Shown piece by piece: positions 1 to 27,699 of a stretch of 64,000 nucleotides of DNA (position 1 is the first letter of the stretch; each line of letters begins with the position of its first letter). The notes below the pieces were generated by a model. It saw nothing but the letters and a program-made list of their open reading frames with translations, was not told the origin of the DNA and did no database searches. This stretch comes from Eleginops maclovinus (taxonomy: Eukaryota > Chordata > Actinopteri > Perciformes > Eleginopidae). The translations under genes and the position numbers were made by a program. The stretch spans positions 26,982,259 to 27,046,258 of the forward strand of contig NC_086349.1 in the NCBI RefSeq assembly GCF_036324505.1, given 5' to 3'.

Positions 1-14186
<14,186 letters not shown>

Positions 14187-14354
14187 GGACCCCCCAACAC
14201 AGCGGGACCCGGGACCTCCATATCCACATTCATATTATTTCCTTCCTCAAACGGCCTCTCGCTCAGGGCCGCAGACTGACAGAGGCCCTTCAGCTGGAGG
14301 ACCGTCAGCAGAGAACATGGCAACTCCTATTTATTTTATTTTTCTCAAAGGATA

Positions 14355-14356
<2 letters not shown>

Positions 14357-14422
<66 letters not shown>
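14357..14422. repeat. TG microsatellite in plexin 3'UTR
   Basis: Thirty-three uninterrupted TG units starting 171 bp after the stop codon. In RNA this is a UG repeat. Confidence 0.97.
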
Positions 14423-14423
<1 letters not shown>

Positions 14424-16966
14424 AGGACCGGATGAGTCCCCCGGTGTGAAGCGGAGGAGCGGATCTCGCGTCGGACAGCTAAGCGTGCATCCAGATTTTT
14501 ATTTTTGTACTTGTACATTTGAACATTATCAGTTGCAGTCCCATCAGGAGGACCCTGTCGTTGTGCAAAGACAAAGAAGACGACACCAGGGTCTCCTCTC
14601 TCGTTTCCTCGGACTAAACCTCCGCTCGATCGTGAAGCTCTTCATCTCAGAGCCTCTGGAGGACTTCAGCTGGCATGCACCTGAACAGAGGAGAGGAATA
14701 TTTAGGAGAATCTGGAGTCCAAGGCTTTCTTTTTTTGTTGGTTTTAGGTCATCTGTGTATGAACCGGTCAGTGTCTGTGAGGTGTTTTTCTTTTCTGTTT
14801 TGTCTCTACGTCTACTTGCAAACACAAAGGGGCTCAGTTGAGCTAAGTCCATTTGTCAGAACGCTTCCCAAACATTATCCCCAGGTTCACACGTTATCAG
14901 GATGTTAATGGCATTATTTATTAGTGGTAATCAGCCTTTTTCATTTCAGATGAGCCATGAATGTGTACCAAAGTTTCCACGCTGTTGCTTCAGCTTAAGG
15001 AGGCGATTATTTACCCCGAAAATGCAGAAAAATACCCTTTTTTTTGTTGCAATGATGTGTATCCAACCTCGTGATACAGATCTTCTCCCAAATTCACTAT
15101 GTTATTCCTCAGCTCATGCCACAAAAATCCACCAAATTTCAGCCAAGTTGGGCTGGTATTTATTCTGTAATCCTGCAGAATGCTATAAATATTACCCCCT
15201 GAACACAACATATTCATTGCAGTATAAAGAGCAAGAAGGACGGGGGAATTACATGAGATGAAAATACTTAGTTTGAATGCAAACCATTACCTTTTCCTAA
15301 GACTAACAAAGTAGTTGTGTTGTCTAAACCCTTTGGAGTAATCCAGCTGGATGGAGAAACACAGTAACAACAACGGTCCGTACACAGGCGCTAACAGACA
15401 TGCTAGCTAGCTAACGTCGTCCAAGAAATGTCCAGTAATTTATATATCAAACTAAATCAAAACCTAGAGACTTGAACCTTCCTCAGAGTGGGTCCATCAC
15501 CTTTTCAGTTGATTTAGATTTTTAATCGATCTGTGGGGCATTATAGCTCGCCATGCTAACGCTGTATTTAGCGTGATTAGCATTAGCTTTATCCCACGGG
15601 AACGTTTGTTAACACACACCGGTTGCTCCTATAAGTAGTGTTTGTGTAGAAGTGTGTTTAAAGCAACTCAACGGGGCTGGTTATCACTCATTCTGCAGAT
15701 TTGATCGCCTGATCTGCGCAAACTACGTGACAATATCCAAACCTGAACCACATTTCTCTAGAGGGGGTTTGTTCATAGAGCCACAGACTGCATCTCTTTG
15801 GGATCGACTTCCTGTGTATTTGCATTCTATCCAGGGACCATCTTTTGAGTTGTATCAAGTGCCAACGAGTGCTGCCAGCTCGGGTTGGCCGGCTGAGATG
15901 TTTCCCTGTCCTCGCACTGACAATAATATTCAGTTTGAACAAGTGCCAACAGATCCCGTCGTCTCAAATTGTCCTCTAATGTGTCATAAATCGGTCTATG
16001 CTTTACAGAGGGAGCAGAGCTCTGACGTTGGAGCCAGATAAACAGAACTGGAATATAGTGAGTGTTTTTGAAGGTACGAATCATAAGCAGGTGATCAATA
16101 GAACAGTGTTTCCTGCTTCTGACTGACACCTAAAAGGCTGATGTGTGCGTCCGACCTGACAGCAAACTGTAGATTTCTCCGTCTGGACTCGTGTTCTTCC
16201 GGGATATATATGTGTCTGCTTGTTGTTTAGATCAAGTACTTGAACAATAGCTAGTATTAAAGGTTTGCACAGCATCCGTGTGTGTTGAGAGCATGACCAA
16301 CACCAGGGGTGGTTGAAAGGTGCGTCTTCTTTTCTCCGTGGCCTTAGAATACCACCCCTGATCTTATTAGTCCTCCACCTCGGAGCCCGATCCGGCGACT
16401 CTGCCGAGAAGTGTCTTAGCGAGATAAGGTAAAAAAGGAAAAGGTGGAGAGGGTACGGCGGACATCGCCCCGCTCAGCACTCGGCTCTCCTGAGCTGTTT
16501 GAAGAGAGAGAGAGAGAAGCCCTTTAGCTCTAGTTTCCTGCTCCGGCTTTGAAGCTGCTCTTTGATCTGAGGCAGTGTGTGTGTGTGTTCGTGCGTGCAG
16601 AGTGTGATCAGGAGATGGAAAGAAGAAACATCAAACTAACAGGCGAGGAGGCACGAGGTGAAGATGGACATGCAGTTACTGAGTCGGGCCAGCAGGGGCA
16701 TCAGAGGGGAGCTGGTATACGGTCCTTCATCTGAAAGAAAAAGCGCCTTCTTCCCGTTAACATCTAAACTTAAAGAGTGGTGCAGGGATTAATGTATTGC
16801 TAGTGGATCCTGAAGGCAGCGTCTCCCTTGTTCCCCTTACAAAAGCCAATGGGATTTCTCCAAGTGTATTTGGATTTTTGCAGAATAGTCTTAACGTTTA
16901 TGAAATTTGCACGTTTATTTCAGCAGGATAATCTCCACAGATTAACACCACTTGATTTCAGAAGTA

Positions 16967-17320
16967 AAAAGCTAACATTGGGCTATAAAGGAACTACAGC
17001 ACGGTCACATGACTTCACGTCACCACCGCTAAGCTAAAGGAGGCTAATGTTGGGCTATAAAGGAACTACAGCACGGTCACATGACTTCACGTCACCACCG
17101 CTAAGCTAAAGGAGGCTAATGTTGGGCTATAAAGGAACTACAGCACGGTCACATGACTCACGTCACCACCGCTAAGCTAAAGGCGGCTAATGTTGGGCTA
17201 TAAAGGAACTACAGCACGGTCACATGACCTCACGTCACCACCGCTAAGCTAAAGGAGGCTAATGTTGGGCTATAAAGGAACTACAGCACGGTCACATGAC
17301 TTGACGTCACCACCGCTCAA
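16967..17320. repeat. 72-bp minisatellite, array 1
   Basis: About 4.8 units with period 72. Each contains GGGCTATAAAGGAACTACAG, CACGGTCACATGACTTCACG and TCACCACCGCTAAGCTAAAG. The copies differ by only a few substitutions and one small deletion. The same unit forms arrays at 45821-46136 and 48333-48797. Confidence 0.95.
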
Positions 17321-18480
17321 CACAGATTTCAGGCTAACAACCAAAAACACATTCAGAAAACCGATCCAGACGAGGGAATAGAAAATGCTGACTCATTTTC
17401 AGGTTTTGGACTCCTTCCTGCACCACTCTGTAGACACACACACATACAGTAGGCCTGCAAACACTTAACATAAAGCTTCCTTCTTTTGATTAAGGTGTCT
17501 TCCCAAGCTCAGCAAATAAAATGTATCCTCATACCTCACATTGCTTGTTTGGAGTGATGCTGTTTATCATTTTGAAACAGGACCTAAATGCCTTTTTTCT
17601 TTTTTGCAAAGGGATCAAAAAAACAAATGTATTAGTCTTTCCAACTCCGCTGTGTTCAGATTGTGACGGGCGTGATCAGAGGCTCACAAATTGGTTTTAA
17701 AGTGGCTTTGATTTTCCTCTCACGGATCATTTATATATCAGGATGTTTTTTTGGTTTTCTTGTGTGAGATTTTGCATGCCTTTTCTAATTCATGCTTTCG
17801 TTCTGCCCGGTGCTCCATATCAATCCACACGGACTGAGTGTATTCCCATCTGTATACACGTCTCGCATCGCAGCTGAAAGCACCTTTTCATTTTGTGAAA
17901 GAGATTTGTTTTGTTTACTTGATATATAGCTCGAATTCACACTCATTTCTGGGAGCTTTTTATTTCAATTTGAGCGTTTGTTTACTCTTTCTGCAGAATC
18001 CCATTCGACTGCCAGTTGAGTGAGACAGATGTGACCTCCTGTCAGCTGATGTGCACTTTGTTCAGAGATTAATGCTGTTACAAAACAAAGCTTCTTTTTT
18101 GGTTTGCTTCACGACGTCAGAGGAATTGAATCATTGTATTACTCTCAAAATATCATCCAGTATAAAACCAGTATCCTTCCATTTGAAACGCGTTGTAAAC
18201 AAGCCCTTTGTAGACACTGGAGTTCTGTAATATAGTTATTAATGGCGATGACGACGACGACGATGATGATAATAATAATGGCTGTCTGTTCTTCTTGTTT
18301 TATAAAAAGTGTTGTGAAAATTGTAAGAAACTTAAAGTATTTAAAAAAGGTTGTTCTCTTGTTCTGTTTTTTTATTTGCTTTGATTTTGTTATGATCAAA
18401 TATTATTGTGTACCTATTGTAAATATGAAGCACACCTATTTTGCAAGCCAAGGATTCACTTTGTACTGTTGTTATATATA

Positions 18481-18486
18481 AATAAA
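18481..18486 (+). terminator. plxna2: Plexin poly(A) signal AATAAA
   Basis: AATAAA in TATATAAATAAACTTTGC context, followed by a T/G-rich stretch (CTGTCTTTTTGTTGTCGG) at about 18530. It is the last good signal before the repeat-dominated intergenic region. Confidence 0.6.
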
Positions 18487-19866
18487 CTTTGCTGGTTAAA
18501 AATTGCATAGAGCTGAAATCTGGATTCCTGTCTTTTTGTTGTCGGGGTGGAAACTAACCAGACATTTGTGGAGTATTTCCATTTAATGCTACTTTATACT
18601 TTTACTCCACTATTAAAGAGCTTTTCACATGAAGATCTTGCATTTAAAAACATGTGATGAACTTTGCCATACTTAACTCACTGTTTAAGTTACACAAAAG
18701 TAAAATTATACAATATATTACGCATGCAACGATGTGAACTAATAATGTCATATATGATGTATCACACACAGAGCTTTCTGCAGTGTGATGTACATTTAGC
18801 TGATCTATACCTTTACCTCAGAATGCAGGACTTTTACATATAGGGAAGAGGATTATGGCCATATGGGAAAACATGTTTTGGATGTAAGCTAAAGTTCTGA
18901 CTTTCATCTCAGAACTATTGAGAAAAAAGTCAGAATGTTGAGATTTTTCAGTGAGAAAATATATCAGAGACTAAATCCATTTCAGAGTTCAGACATCACT
19001 CAGAACTTTTGGTCACCTCCCAAAAAATGTTCCCATATGGCCCTGATCCTCTTCTGTATACATGTGACAGAGTATTTTGGCATTCATGTTTTGCTACTTT
19101 CACTGAAGCAAAGGATCCTTCTTGCACCTCTGATTATAATCCAGTAACTTCAATACTCGATATGGTTTTAAAACGGGCCAGTTAAAGGATATGGATAACG
19201 AGTACTTTATCATTTCAGTATTGCTACTTTATGTTACTGTGAGAACCTCTTCCACTTATGTATAAATCCCCATGCATTCCCAGTACAACCACAGTTCCCT
19301 TAAAGCTCTCGGGGATTTTAACAGGAAGTCATTTAGTCACGTGCTACAATTTAAGCAGCATTTGTCTCTTTTTGGCCTGTATTCTCACAAATTAGACCTA
19401 CTTAAAGTATGCCGAATTGACAATAGGTAGTTCTTCCTTGCAATGTGTGGATGGATCTGCAGATAACTAACACGGATTACTTTTAATATGGAAGGAACAT
19501 TTAAAATGAGTGAATTCTCAGGCGGATCCGGTGTTCTGCGGAGCCTATTTTTTTTTGCAACGTTTTAAACTAAACTATAATGTTTCTACGCATCGAGCCT
19601 CGCAGATGAAGACATCCTCTGAAAGTGTAAGTCATTGTGAAGATACATGTGTGTGTATGATGTGTGTGTGTTCTTATTTGACTGAGTTATGACTCCGAGA
19701 AGAGGTATGGTTTTATCGCAGAATACTGAAATGGGGCTCCAAGTGTTTTTTTCTGGTTTAGTCAACGAGCAAAAATCACAATAACAAACTTAACCTGAAA
19801 ATCAGTGTCTGATAAAGTGAATATAAAGTAGTGTTTCCTCCAGTTGAGAGACTCTCGAATCATATA

Positions 19867-19870
<4 letters not shown>

Positions 19871-19931
<61 letters not shown>
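19871..19931. repeat. TA microsatellite
   Basis: About thirty uninterrupted TA units, just before a teleost-type interspersed element beginning GGAAGAAGTATTCAGATCC at 19951. Confidence 0.97.
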
Positions 19932-19933
<2 letters not shown>

Positions 19934-19947
19934 TGTGTACTGTGTGT

Positions 19948-21265
19948 GTTGGAAGAAGTATTCAGATCCTAAAACTGAAGTAAAAGTACTAATATCATAC
20001 TGAGAGAATTCTCTGTAACAAGTCAAAGTCCTGTATTGGAAATTAAGTATAATTAATACTAGAAGTATAAAAAGTACCCAGTAATGCAGAAAAAACCCAC
20101 ATATCCTGTTTTAAATAAGTTTATTTGTAATTTTAGATTAGTTGTATTAAATTAGTAAAAGTAGAAGTACTCAGTAAAAGTACTTGAGTAAAGTAGAAGT
20201 ACTCAGGTCTTGTACTTGAGTAAAGTAGAAGTACTCAGATCTTGTACTTGAGTAAAGTAGAAGTACTCAGGTCTTGTACTTGAGTAAAGTAGAAGTACTC
20301 AGATCTTGTACTTGAGTAAAGTAGAAGTACTCAGATCTTGTTTTGATTAAAAGTAGAAGTACTCAGGTCTTGTACTTGAGTAAGAGTAGAAGTACTCGGG
20401 TCTTGTACTTGAGTAAAAGTAGAAGTACTCAGATCTTGTACTTGAGTAAAGTAGAAGTACTCAGGTCTTGTTCTTGAGTAAAGTAGAAGTACTCAGATCT
20501 TGTACTTGAGTAAAAGTAGAAGTACTCAGATCTTGTACTTGAGTAAAGTAGAAGTACTCAGATCTTGTACTTGAGTAAAAGTAGAAGTACTCAGGTCTTG
20601 TTCTTGAGTAAAGTAGAAGTACTCAGATCTTGTACTTGAGTAAAAGTAGAAGTACTCAGGTCTTGTACTTGAGTAAGAGTAGAAGTACTCAGATCTTGTA
20701 CTTGAGTAAAAGTAGAAGTACTCAGATCTTGTACTTGAGTAAGAGTAGAAGTACTCAGATCTTGTACTTGAGTAAAAGTAGAAGTACTCAGATCTTGTAC
20801 TTGAGTAAGAGTAGAAGTACTCAGGTCTTGTACTTGAGTAAGAGTAGAAGTACTCAGATCTTGTACTTGAGTAAGAGTAGAAGTACTCAGGTCTTGTACT
20901 TGAGTAAAGTAGAAGTACTCAGATCTTGTACTTGAGTAAGAGTAGAAGTACTCAGATCTTGTACTTGAGTAAAGTAGAAGTACTCAGATCTTGTACTTGA
21001 GTAAGAGTAGAAGTACTCAGGTCTTGTACTTGAGTAAAGTAGAAGTACTCAGGTCTTGTTTTTGATTAAAAGTAGAAGTACTCAGGTCTTGGACTTGAGT
21101 AAGAGTAGAAGTACTCGGGTCTTGTACTTGAGTAAGAGTAGAAGTAATCAGGTCTTGTACTTGAGTAAAAGTAGAAGTACTCAGGTCTTGTACTTGAGTA
21201 AAAGTAGAAGTAGCAGAGTGTAGGAATACTCTGTCACAGTAAAAGTATTAGTACCCATCTCTGTA
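19948..21265 (+). repeat. Interspersed element containing an expanded ~32-bp minisatellite
   Basis: The element starts TTGGAAGAAGTATTCAGATC and continues AAGTAAAAGTACTAATATCA. From about 20146 to 21225 a 31-33-bp unit made of AGTAGAAGTACTCAGATC and TTGTACTTGAGTAAA repeats about 33 times. The right flank ACTCTGTCACAGTAAAAGTA is again element sequence. The unit looks like a terminal part of the element amplified in place. The inverted counterpart is at 57430-60085. Confidence 0.9.
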
Positions 21266-21689
21266 TATTCAGTTTCAGTAAAGTCTAACACAGTGTATTT
21301 ATGAATGGAGAAGTGGTGTAATGCTTGTCTCCTGTTGCAGTCCATTTATCACGAAATATATATCCTGTATCGGAGACCCCCCCCCGGCCACCCTGCTCCT
21401 GTACATCCTCTGGGATGGTTTAATCCCCGCAGCCTCTAATCCTGTACCGCTGAGACCCATCCACATCCAGGCGGGACTGAACGGCCTGTAATGCCTTTAC
21501 AGCTGCATAAAGCTGACGCCCATTTCGCTCCGGGTTCTCAGCCCGGATTACAAGGCAGATCCTGAAATAATTAGGGGAATATGAGTCTGCAAAAAAAAGG
21601 GGGATGTCAGGGATGCTCGCTTTTTACAGAATAGTCAGGTCAGGTATTAATATCATAATTAGAACAGGCTGCCATCAGGGATTTTCTGA

Positions 21690-22170
21690 CTGTAGACCGT
21701 ACTCCAGAGTGTAGTTCTGAGTGTAATCCTGACTGTACTCCAGACTGTAATCCTGACTGTAGTTCTGAGTGTAATCCTGACTGTACTCCAGACTGTAATC
21801 CTGACTGTAGTTCTGAGTGTAATCCTGAGTGTAATCCTGACTGTAGTTCTGAGTGTAATCCTGACTGTACTCCAGACTGTAATCCTGACTGTAGTTCTGA
21901 GTGTAATCCTGAGTGTAATCCTGACTGTAGTTCTGAGTGTAATCCTGACTGTACTCCAGACTGTAATCCTGACTGTAGTTCTGAGTGTAATCCTGACTGT
22001 ACTCCAGACTGTAATCCTGACTGTAGTTCTGAGTGTAATCCTGAGTGTAATCCTGACTGTAGTTCTGAGTGTAATCCTGACTGTACTCCAGACTGTAATC
22101 CTGACTGTACTCCAGACTGTAATCCTGACTGTACTCCAGACTGTAATCCTGACTGTAGTTCTGAGTGTAA
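21690..22170. repeat. Minisatellite of CTGACTGTAGTTCTGAGTGT / CTCCAGACTGTAATC units
   Basis: Units of 16 bp (AATCCTGACTGTAGTT, CTGAGTGTAATCCTGA, CTGTACTCCAGACTGT) arranged in higher-order blocks of about 48-80 bp. The array is nearly perfect, so it amplified recently. Confidence 0.92.
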
Positions 22171-22379
22171 TTGAGTTTCGTTGGAGGTGTTTGTGTGTTT
22201 TGTTTATTTGTGGTTCACTGAGTCCTGACTGTAGTTCTTGTTGTGGTTCTGGTTGTATTTCTAAGTCTATTTCTGTTTGTAGTTCAGTCTGTAGTTCTTA
22301 CCGTTCTGGTTGTAGTTCAGTCTGTAATTGATACTGTAGTTCAATGTTGTAGTTCTGATTGTAGTTCTGAGGGTAGTTC

Positions 22380-22875
22380 TGAGTGTAGATGAGAATGTAA
22401 GTCTGACTGTAGCTCAGAGTGTAGTTTTGAGTGTATTCTGACTGTAGCTCAGAGTGTAGTTTTGAGTGTATTCTGACTGTAGCTCAGAGTGTAGTTTTGA
22501 GTGTATTCTGACTGTAGCTCAGAGTGTAGTTCTGAGTGTATTCTGACTGTAGCTCAGAGTGTAGTTTTGAGTGTATTCTGACTGTAGCTCAGAGTGTAGT
22601 TTTGAGTGTATTCTGACTGTAGCTCAGAGTGTAGTTCTGAGTGTATTCTGACCGTAGCTCAGAGTGTAGTTCTGAGTGTATTCTGACTGTAGCTCAGAGT
22701 GTAGTTTTGAGTGTATTCTGACCGTAGCTCAGAGTGTAGTTTTGAGTGTATTCTGACTGTAGCTCAGAGTGTAGTTTTGAGTGTATTCTGACCGTAGCTC
22801 AGAGTGTAGTTCTGAGTGTATTCTGACTGTAGCTCAGAGTGTAGTTTTGAGTGTATTCTGACTGTAGTTCAGGCT
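22380..22875. repeat. 35-bp minisatellite (CTGACTGTAGCTCAGAGTGT)
   Basis: About 14 copies of a 35-bp unit: CTGACTGTAGCTCAGAGTGT then AGTTTTGAGTGTATT. It is related in sequence to the preceding array and separated from it by about 200 bp of degenerate copies. Confidence 0.93.
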
Positions 22876-23914
22876 GTGGTTCTGGTTGTAGTTCTGACAT
22901 ATATCTGGGAACAGATGTGTCAAACATTAGACAAACTTGAATCTGTTTGCTGAAGATTTTAGCTTTTTATTCTCCTGATCTTGTAAACGGTCCAATCTGC
23001 TCTCAAACCTGTCTCTCAACTTCAAGTCCATTTTGGAGCCCATTGCCCCCAGTTTTAAAGCATACCTAGTTGTAAAGCTGCTGGGAACTGTAGTCCATCG
23101 AAAGAGTTGCTCAAAAGTTGAAAGTGCATTTGTTAGGGACCATTTTTCTGGTGATATCGACAGCATGGTGTATGAAGGGTCCATCATATTGAAGCATCCT
23201 CATCTTCAAAGACATCGTAGTGATCTCTTCATCACTTTAATGTAATTTAAAATGCAAACTAAGAGGTACACTGTGAGTAATGGAGTTCGAATTAGTAATA
23301 ATCTGTTTAGGAAGAACTGCTGGAGGCATAGTGAGGAAGAGAGGGGCGATACAATCCAAAACACATCTGAGCAGGAGAGAGAGCAAAGAGAGATGCCAAC
23401 AGAAGTGCTTTTGACAGAGAGAGAGACATGAGGAGCAGAACACAGAGAGAGACGCCGGTGCTGGTGCAAGTCGGTCGGAGGGGGAAATTGCCAACCAATG
23501 TGAATCCAGGTGTCAGAAAGTCTCAGCGCCGGCTTTATTTATAGCCCGGCTCCCCGCTGCTGGAGCTGTCAGTCTCCGTGTCTCTGCAGCCCGAGAGCCT
23601 GGCTCTCATTAGATCTGCACAGCACAACACGTTGGCACAATCCACAGCTATGTTAGCCTCTCTCGTACAGGAAGTAGTAGCATGGATGCAAACAGCACAT
23701 GCGTAAACAAACAAACGAGACCCGGACATCATGCGTGTTCCAGAAAAGGAAAGCAGCATGCATATATGTTCCATTGAGATGGTTCCTGAGCCGGAGAGCT
23801 TTAGAGTGCTGCAGTGAGGGTGGTTTTTTTTCAGGCTGGCAGGAAGTTAGCATCGCAAGGGCTCCTTCGACAAAAAGTGGAGAAAATGATCTCTGTGTGT
23901 GTGGGAGAGAAACT

Positions 23915-24530
23915 CAGGGATTTTAACCTCTGCAGACCATTTACATGCACTAAAACCTATACAAGAGAGGGTCAACCGCAAAAGCAGGATAGGGCCTCTC
24001 TAAAGGTGCCATAGAAAGCATCTATCTGGTGTTTAAAATCGTCTACGAAGAAGGAATATCACTTTGGTTGATCCAAAACATTTCCAGATGCAGTTTCACA
24101 GACCCATTTACAACCCTATGATTTGATCCTAGAATGAAACAGCTGAATTGCCTTATTTGGGGCTCATTTAAATAATTATGACCAGCTCTGCTCTGATTGG
24201 CTGGTTTACAAGGAGCAATCCATGGCTGCCTCAGAGCCCACAGAAGTAAGTGAAGTTTTCGAAACTGTGAGAGATGAACCATGGAGGCTATTGGTATCCA
24301 ACCGTACCTGTCTGAGCCTTTATCGGAGGAGGAAACCGATGAGTTTGAAGAACAGCCAGTTGGTCGGAGATTGGAGAGCAACGTTAAGGAGTGGTTAGCG
24401 TTAGTGTTTCCAGCAGCTGGTGTATGCAGATGTTGGGGCTGGACTACCGTGTGTGACGTCACTCACAGGGGTTATTGTAGTTTTCCCGCTGTGATATTCA
24501 TATTCATGATTTGCACGTGAAGGAGGAAGC
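23915..24530. repeat. Two abutting interspersed elements
   Basis: 23915-24003 is an inverted GCATGTAAATGG-family copy ending AGGATAGGGCCTCTCTAA. It is followed by a second element beginning AAGGTGCCATAGAAAGCATC and ending near TTCATGATTTGCACG at about 24518. The second contains an ATG frame at 24281-24520 (MEAIGIQPYLSEPLSEEETD...), possibly a captured gene fragment, with no domain that I can name. Confidence 0.5.
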
Positions 24531-24728
24531 AATGGTGTTTGAGGTTCACGGTATGTCAGCTCAATGTACCGAACTCTCCTTATTCCACTCTGCCGAGGTG
24601 AATACAGTTTTCCAAGAAAGTGCAGGCGTCAGTATTTTAAAGCCCTGCAAATGCACAGGGACATTCAAACACACACCCGTGCTGCGGTTGTGTTATGCAT
24701 ATGAAGTCACAGAACACACACATAATTA

Positions 24729-24729
<1 letters not shown>

Positions 24730-24804
<75 letters not shown>
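24730..24804. repeat. CA microsatellite
   Basis: Uninterrupted (AC)n of 75 bp in the intergenic region. Confidence 0.97.
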
Positions 24805-24806
<2 letters not shown>

Positions 24807-25318
24807 GACACACACTTCCCTGCTGCTTTCAGGCTAAGGTGAGAAGCGGCTGCCAAATTTCCCTAGCTGGAGCCCTCGTTTGCATATGCAGATGTTAATT
24901 ACCTCTGGAGCTTGTATGGGCCTATCAGCATGCTGCTGGAACAGCTTGTGCACCCCCCCCCCCCCCTCACCCCCCACCCCCCCACAGGTCGCCGTTTCCA
25001 CAGTTACTCCCATGGCTGATAATAAAGATAATCACCTCCGATTTCCTTCATGGCTCATTTTTCTCTCCTGCTCGCCTCTGAAAGGCCAGAGCGCCGCTGT
25101 CAGATTCTCCACACCGAGGGGGGGGGGCAAGTCCAAACACACCACCTGCAATACACACACACACAGGGAACACACACTCGTTAAGTCAGGGTCTGCGTTA
25201 CGGTGGGGGTAATGAGTATGGGATCATCCATCCGGTACGATGTAATTCAGGTTGGAATGAAGAGGTGGTCCGATCAGAGGAGATCAGCTGACGGCTGTAA
25301 GCACACAGACAGCGACAT

Positions 25319-25354
25319 GGGGGTGGGGGTGGGGGGTGGGGGCGGGGGAGGGGG
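25319..25354 (+). other. G-quadruplex-forming tract
   Basis: Six consecutive runs of five to six G separated by single T, C or A bases: GGGGGTGGGGGTGGGGGGTG and onward. This meets the G3+N1-7 rule many times over. It is intergenic, with no gene start nearby. Confidence 0.85.
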
Positions 25355-25772
25355 TGCATAGTCTGCTTTTTGGGGTTTCACTTTTCGTGCAGTGTGTTTC
25401 CAAAAACTCCCCCCGTGTGAAACAGTAGTGACATCACTATGTAATACTTTCGCTCCTATTGGCTAGCACTCCAACACATTGTTTCTGATAGGTCAAGGGG
25501 CGGGACATCGCTAAGCAGGTTGACCAATCACAGCAGAGGTACTGCAGCTCAGGAAGGAAGAGAAAAATTAAGAGCTTTTTGGACATTAAAGCATGGAGAC
25601 ATGTCCCAGTAGAGATGCCTCCAACGATTGGATGACGTGTTCTTTATATTTTTGAGTCCAAACTAAGACGGCTAGACCTTCACAATAAAAGCCCAAGATG
25701 TCAAATATTTGCAGACAAGTATTTTCACATTGCTGTGGAGTTTCTATATCGCAATTCAAGCCTTCATTTCTC

Positions 25773-25964
<192 letters not shown>

Positions 25965-26053
25965 CATGTTGCTCACTGTATGCTCAGTTGATGCCTCTTA
26001 AAGCGACCCATCTGTTATTGGACAACACAATAGATCCACTCACCCTCTCTCTG

Positions 26054-26084
<31 letters not shown>

Positions 26085-26342
26085 CCTCCTTCTGCCTGTC
26101 TGCCTCCCTCTTCCTCTTCTTCCTCCTCTTCGTCCTCTGAATCTATTGTCCAGATAGAAACGTGCCCAGGATTGCAAGGGCTCGCTTTTCAGCAGACTTC
26201 TTTGAGAATTATTTAAGGCTCAGGATTTTCTGTGAAATGAATATTTGATGTTGAGGACCTGAGCGTCTCCTGCCGAGCCCTCAGCAGAACTTCAGAGAAC
26301 GACGGGGCTGAGGTGTACAACCCCTCCCTCACCTGCTTCAAC

Positions 26343-26463
<121 letters not shown>

Positions 26464-27632
26464 CATCACCATCTCCAGAAACACTGCAGACACTTTATGA
26501 CGAGTTATGGAGGAGAGGTCCGGATGCTCTCAGACCTTTTAAATGATGGCAGCTTTCTGCAATAATCATTCTATATTGACTTTTGGCATGCATTGCTCTT
26601 GTTCTCATCTAATCTTTCCCTCAGTGCTGACAGGTTTATAGCATGGCATTAATGAACTCCTTGTGTTGTTTTATGGCAGGAGGTGTAGATGTATCACAGC
26701 AGGATGTGTTCAGTGCTTCTTGTCGCCACAAGAGTGCAGCGTGGAGTCGACCAGGAATCTCTCCTCAGTTTGGAGATGGTTTCTAAATCCGGTCCTGCAG
26801 TGCCCTCTCCTGGCGGCTGTGTGGAATAACACCTGGGTCACATTTCATTGTAAAATTAAGCACACACAATTTAAAGCAGTTAATATTAGATGATTACAAG
26901 AGTTATTTAATAATATTTAAATAAAAATAAATAGTTTATTTATCCCCAGGAGGGAAATGACATTTTCTTAAAGCTCCTCCATTTAATAAATTATTCAAAT
27001 GCAATTTTTCTCTATATATTTAGAGAAAAATAGAGAAAAACTTAAAGAAGTTAAATAAGAAAATTGCAAGAGTCATTTTAAGCAAATCAGAAATAATGGA
27101 TTTTGGGGAATTTATTTGGATTTTGTCAAAGTTGAATACCAAATAAAACAAAAAGTAAAAACACATTTAATTTTTTTTAAAAAGGAGATTGCAATAAATA
27201 ATCTAAATTTAGAAATAGTTTATTTATCCCCAGGAGGGATTTTGGAGTTGTTGCCACATTATCAAATAAAAAAATACTACTTCAAAATAAATGTAGATGA
27301 AATAATAATGGTATGAATGCTTAAAACAGAGTATTGCTAGAAAGCATAACATAGCAATTGAGCCGTTAAAAAAGTCCTGTTGTAAACAAATGAATAATGA
27401 CAGTGTTAAACATCTGTTTCAGTGAAGCGTCATTCAACCTTTTTATTTTGGTTTTTTGTGGCCCTCAGAGACCATAATAATATCAGTCAATACAAGTGGC
27501 TAGAATTACCCCCCCCCCCCCTCGACAGTGACTTATGGGAGCTGCTGAGATGAATCCTGCAGATGTAATGAGAGCCATGTGGGCCGCCGGCACTCTGATG
27601 AATTAATCCCACAGACTTTATCTGGCCGCAGG

Positions 27633-27634
<2 letters not shown>

Positions 27635-27697
<63 letters not shown>
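27635..27697. repeat. CA microsatellite
   Basis: 63 bp of uninterrupted CA. Confidence 0.97.

Positions 27698-27699
<2 letters not shown>

Larger units (their letters stand above)
14187..18505 (+). other. plxna2: Plexin 3' untranslated region (predicted)
   Basis: About 4.3 kb with no further exon signal. A canonical AATAAA at 18481-18486 follows a T-rich, UTR-like stretch (17700-18480) and is the most likely poly(A) signal; another AATAAA lies at 17515-17520. The region holds a TG microsatellite (14357-14422) and a 72-bp minisatellite (16967-17320), both of which would be transcribed. The exact end is inferred and has no transcript support. Confidence 0.6.

Noticed and set aside
16302..16361. 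Inverted repeat CAGGGGTGGT...ACCACCCCTG in the plexin 3'UTR
   Set aside because: A 10-bp stem with a ~40-bp loop is weak and has no other sign of a structured RNA.
22927..23245. Short gene or pseudogene suggested by 70-86-codon frames on both strands
   Set aside because: No recognisable motif, no splice context, and both strands are open for similar lengths; insufficient support.
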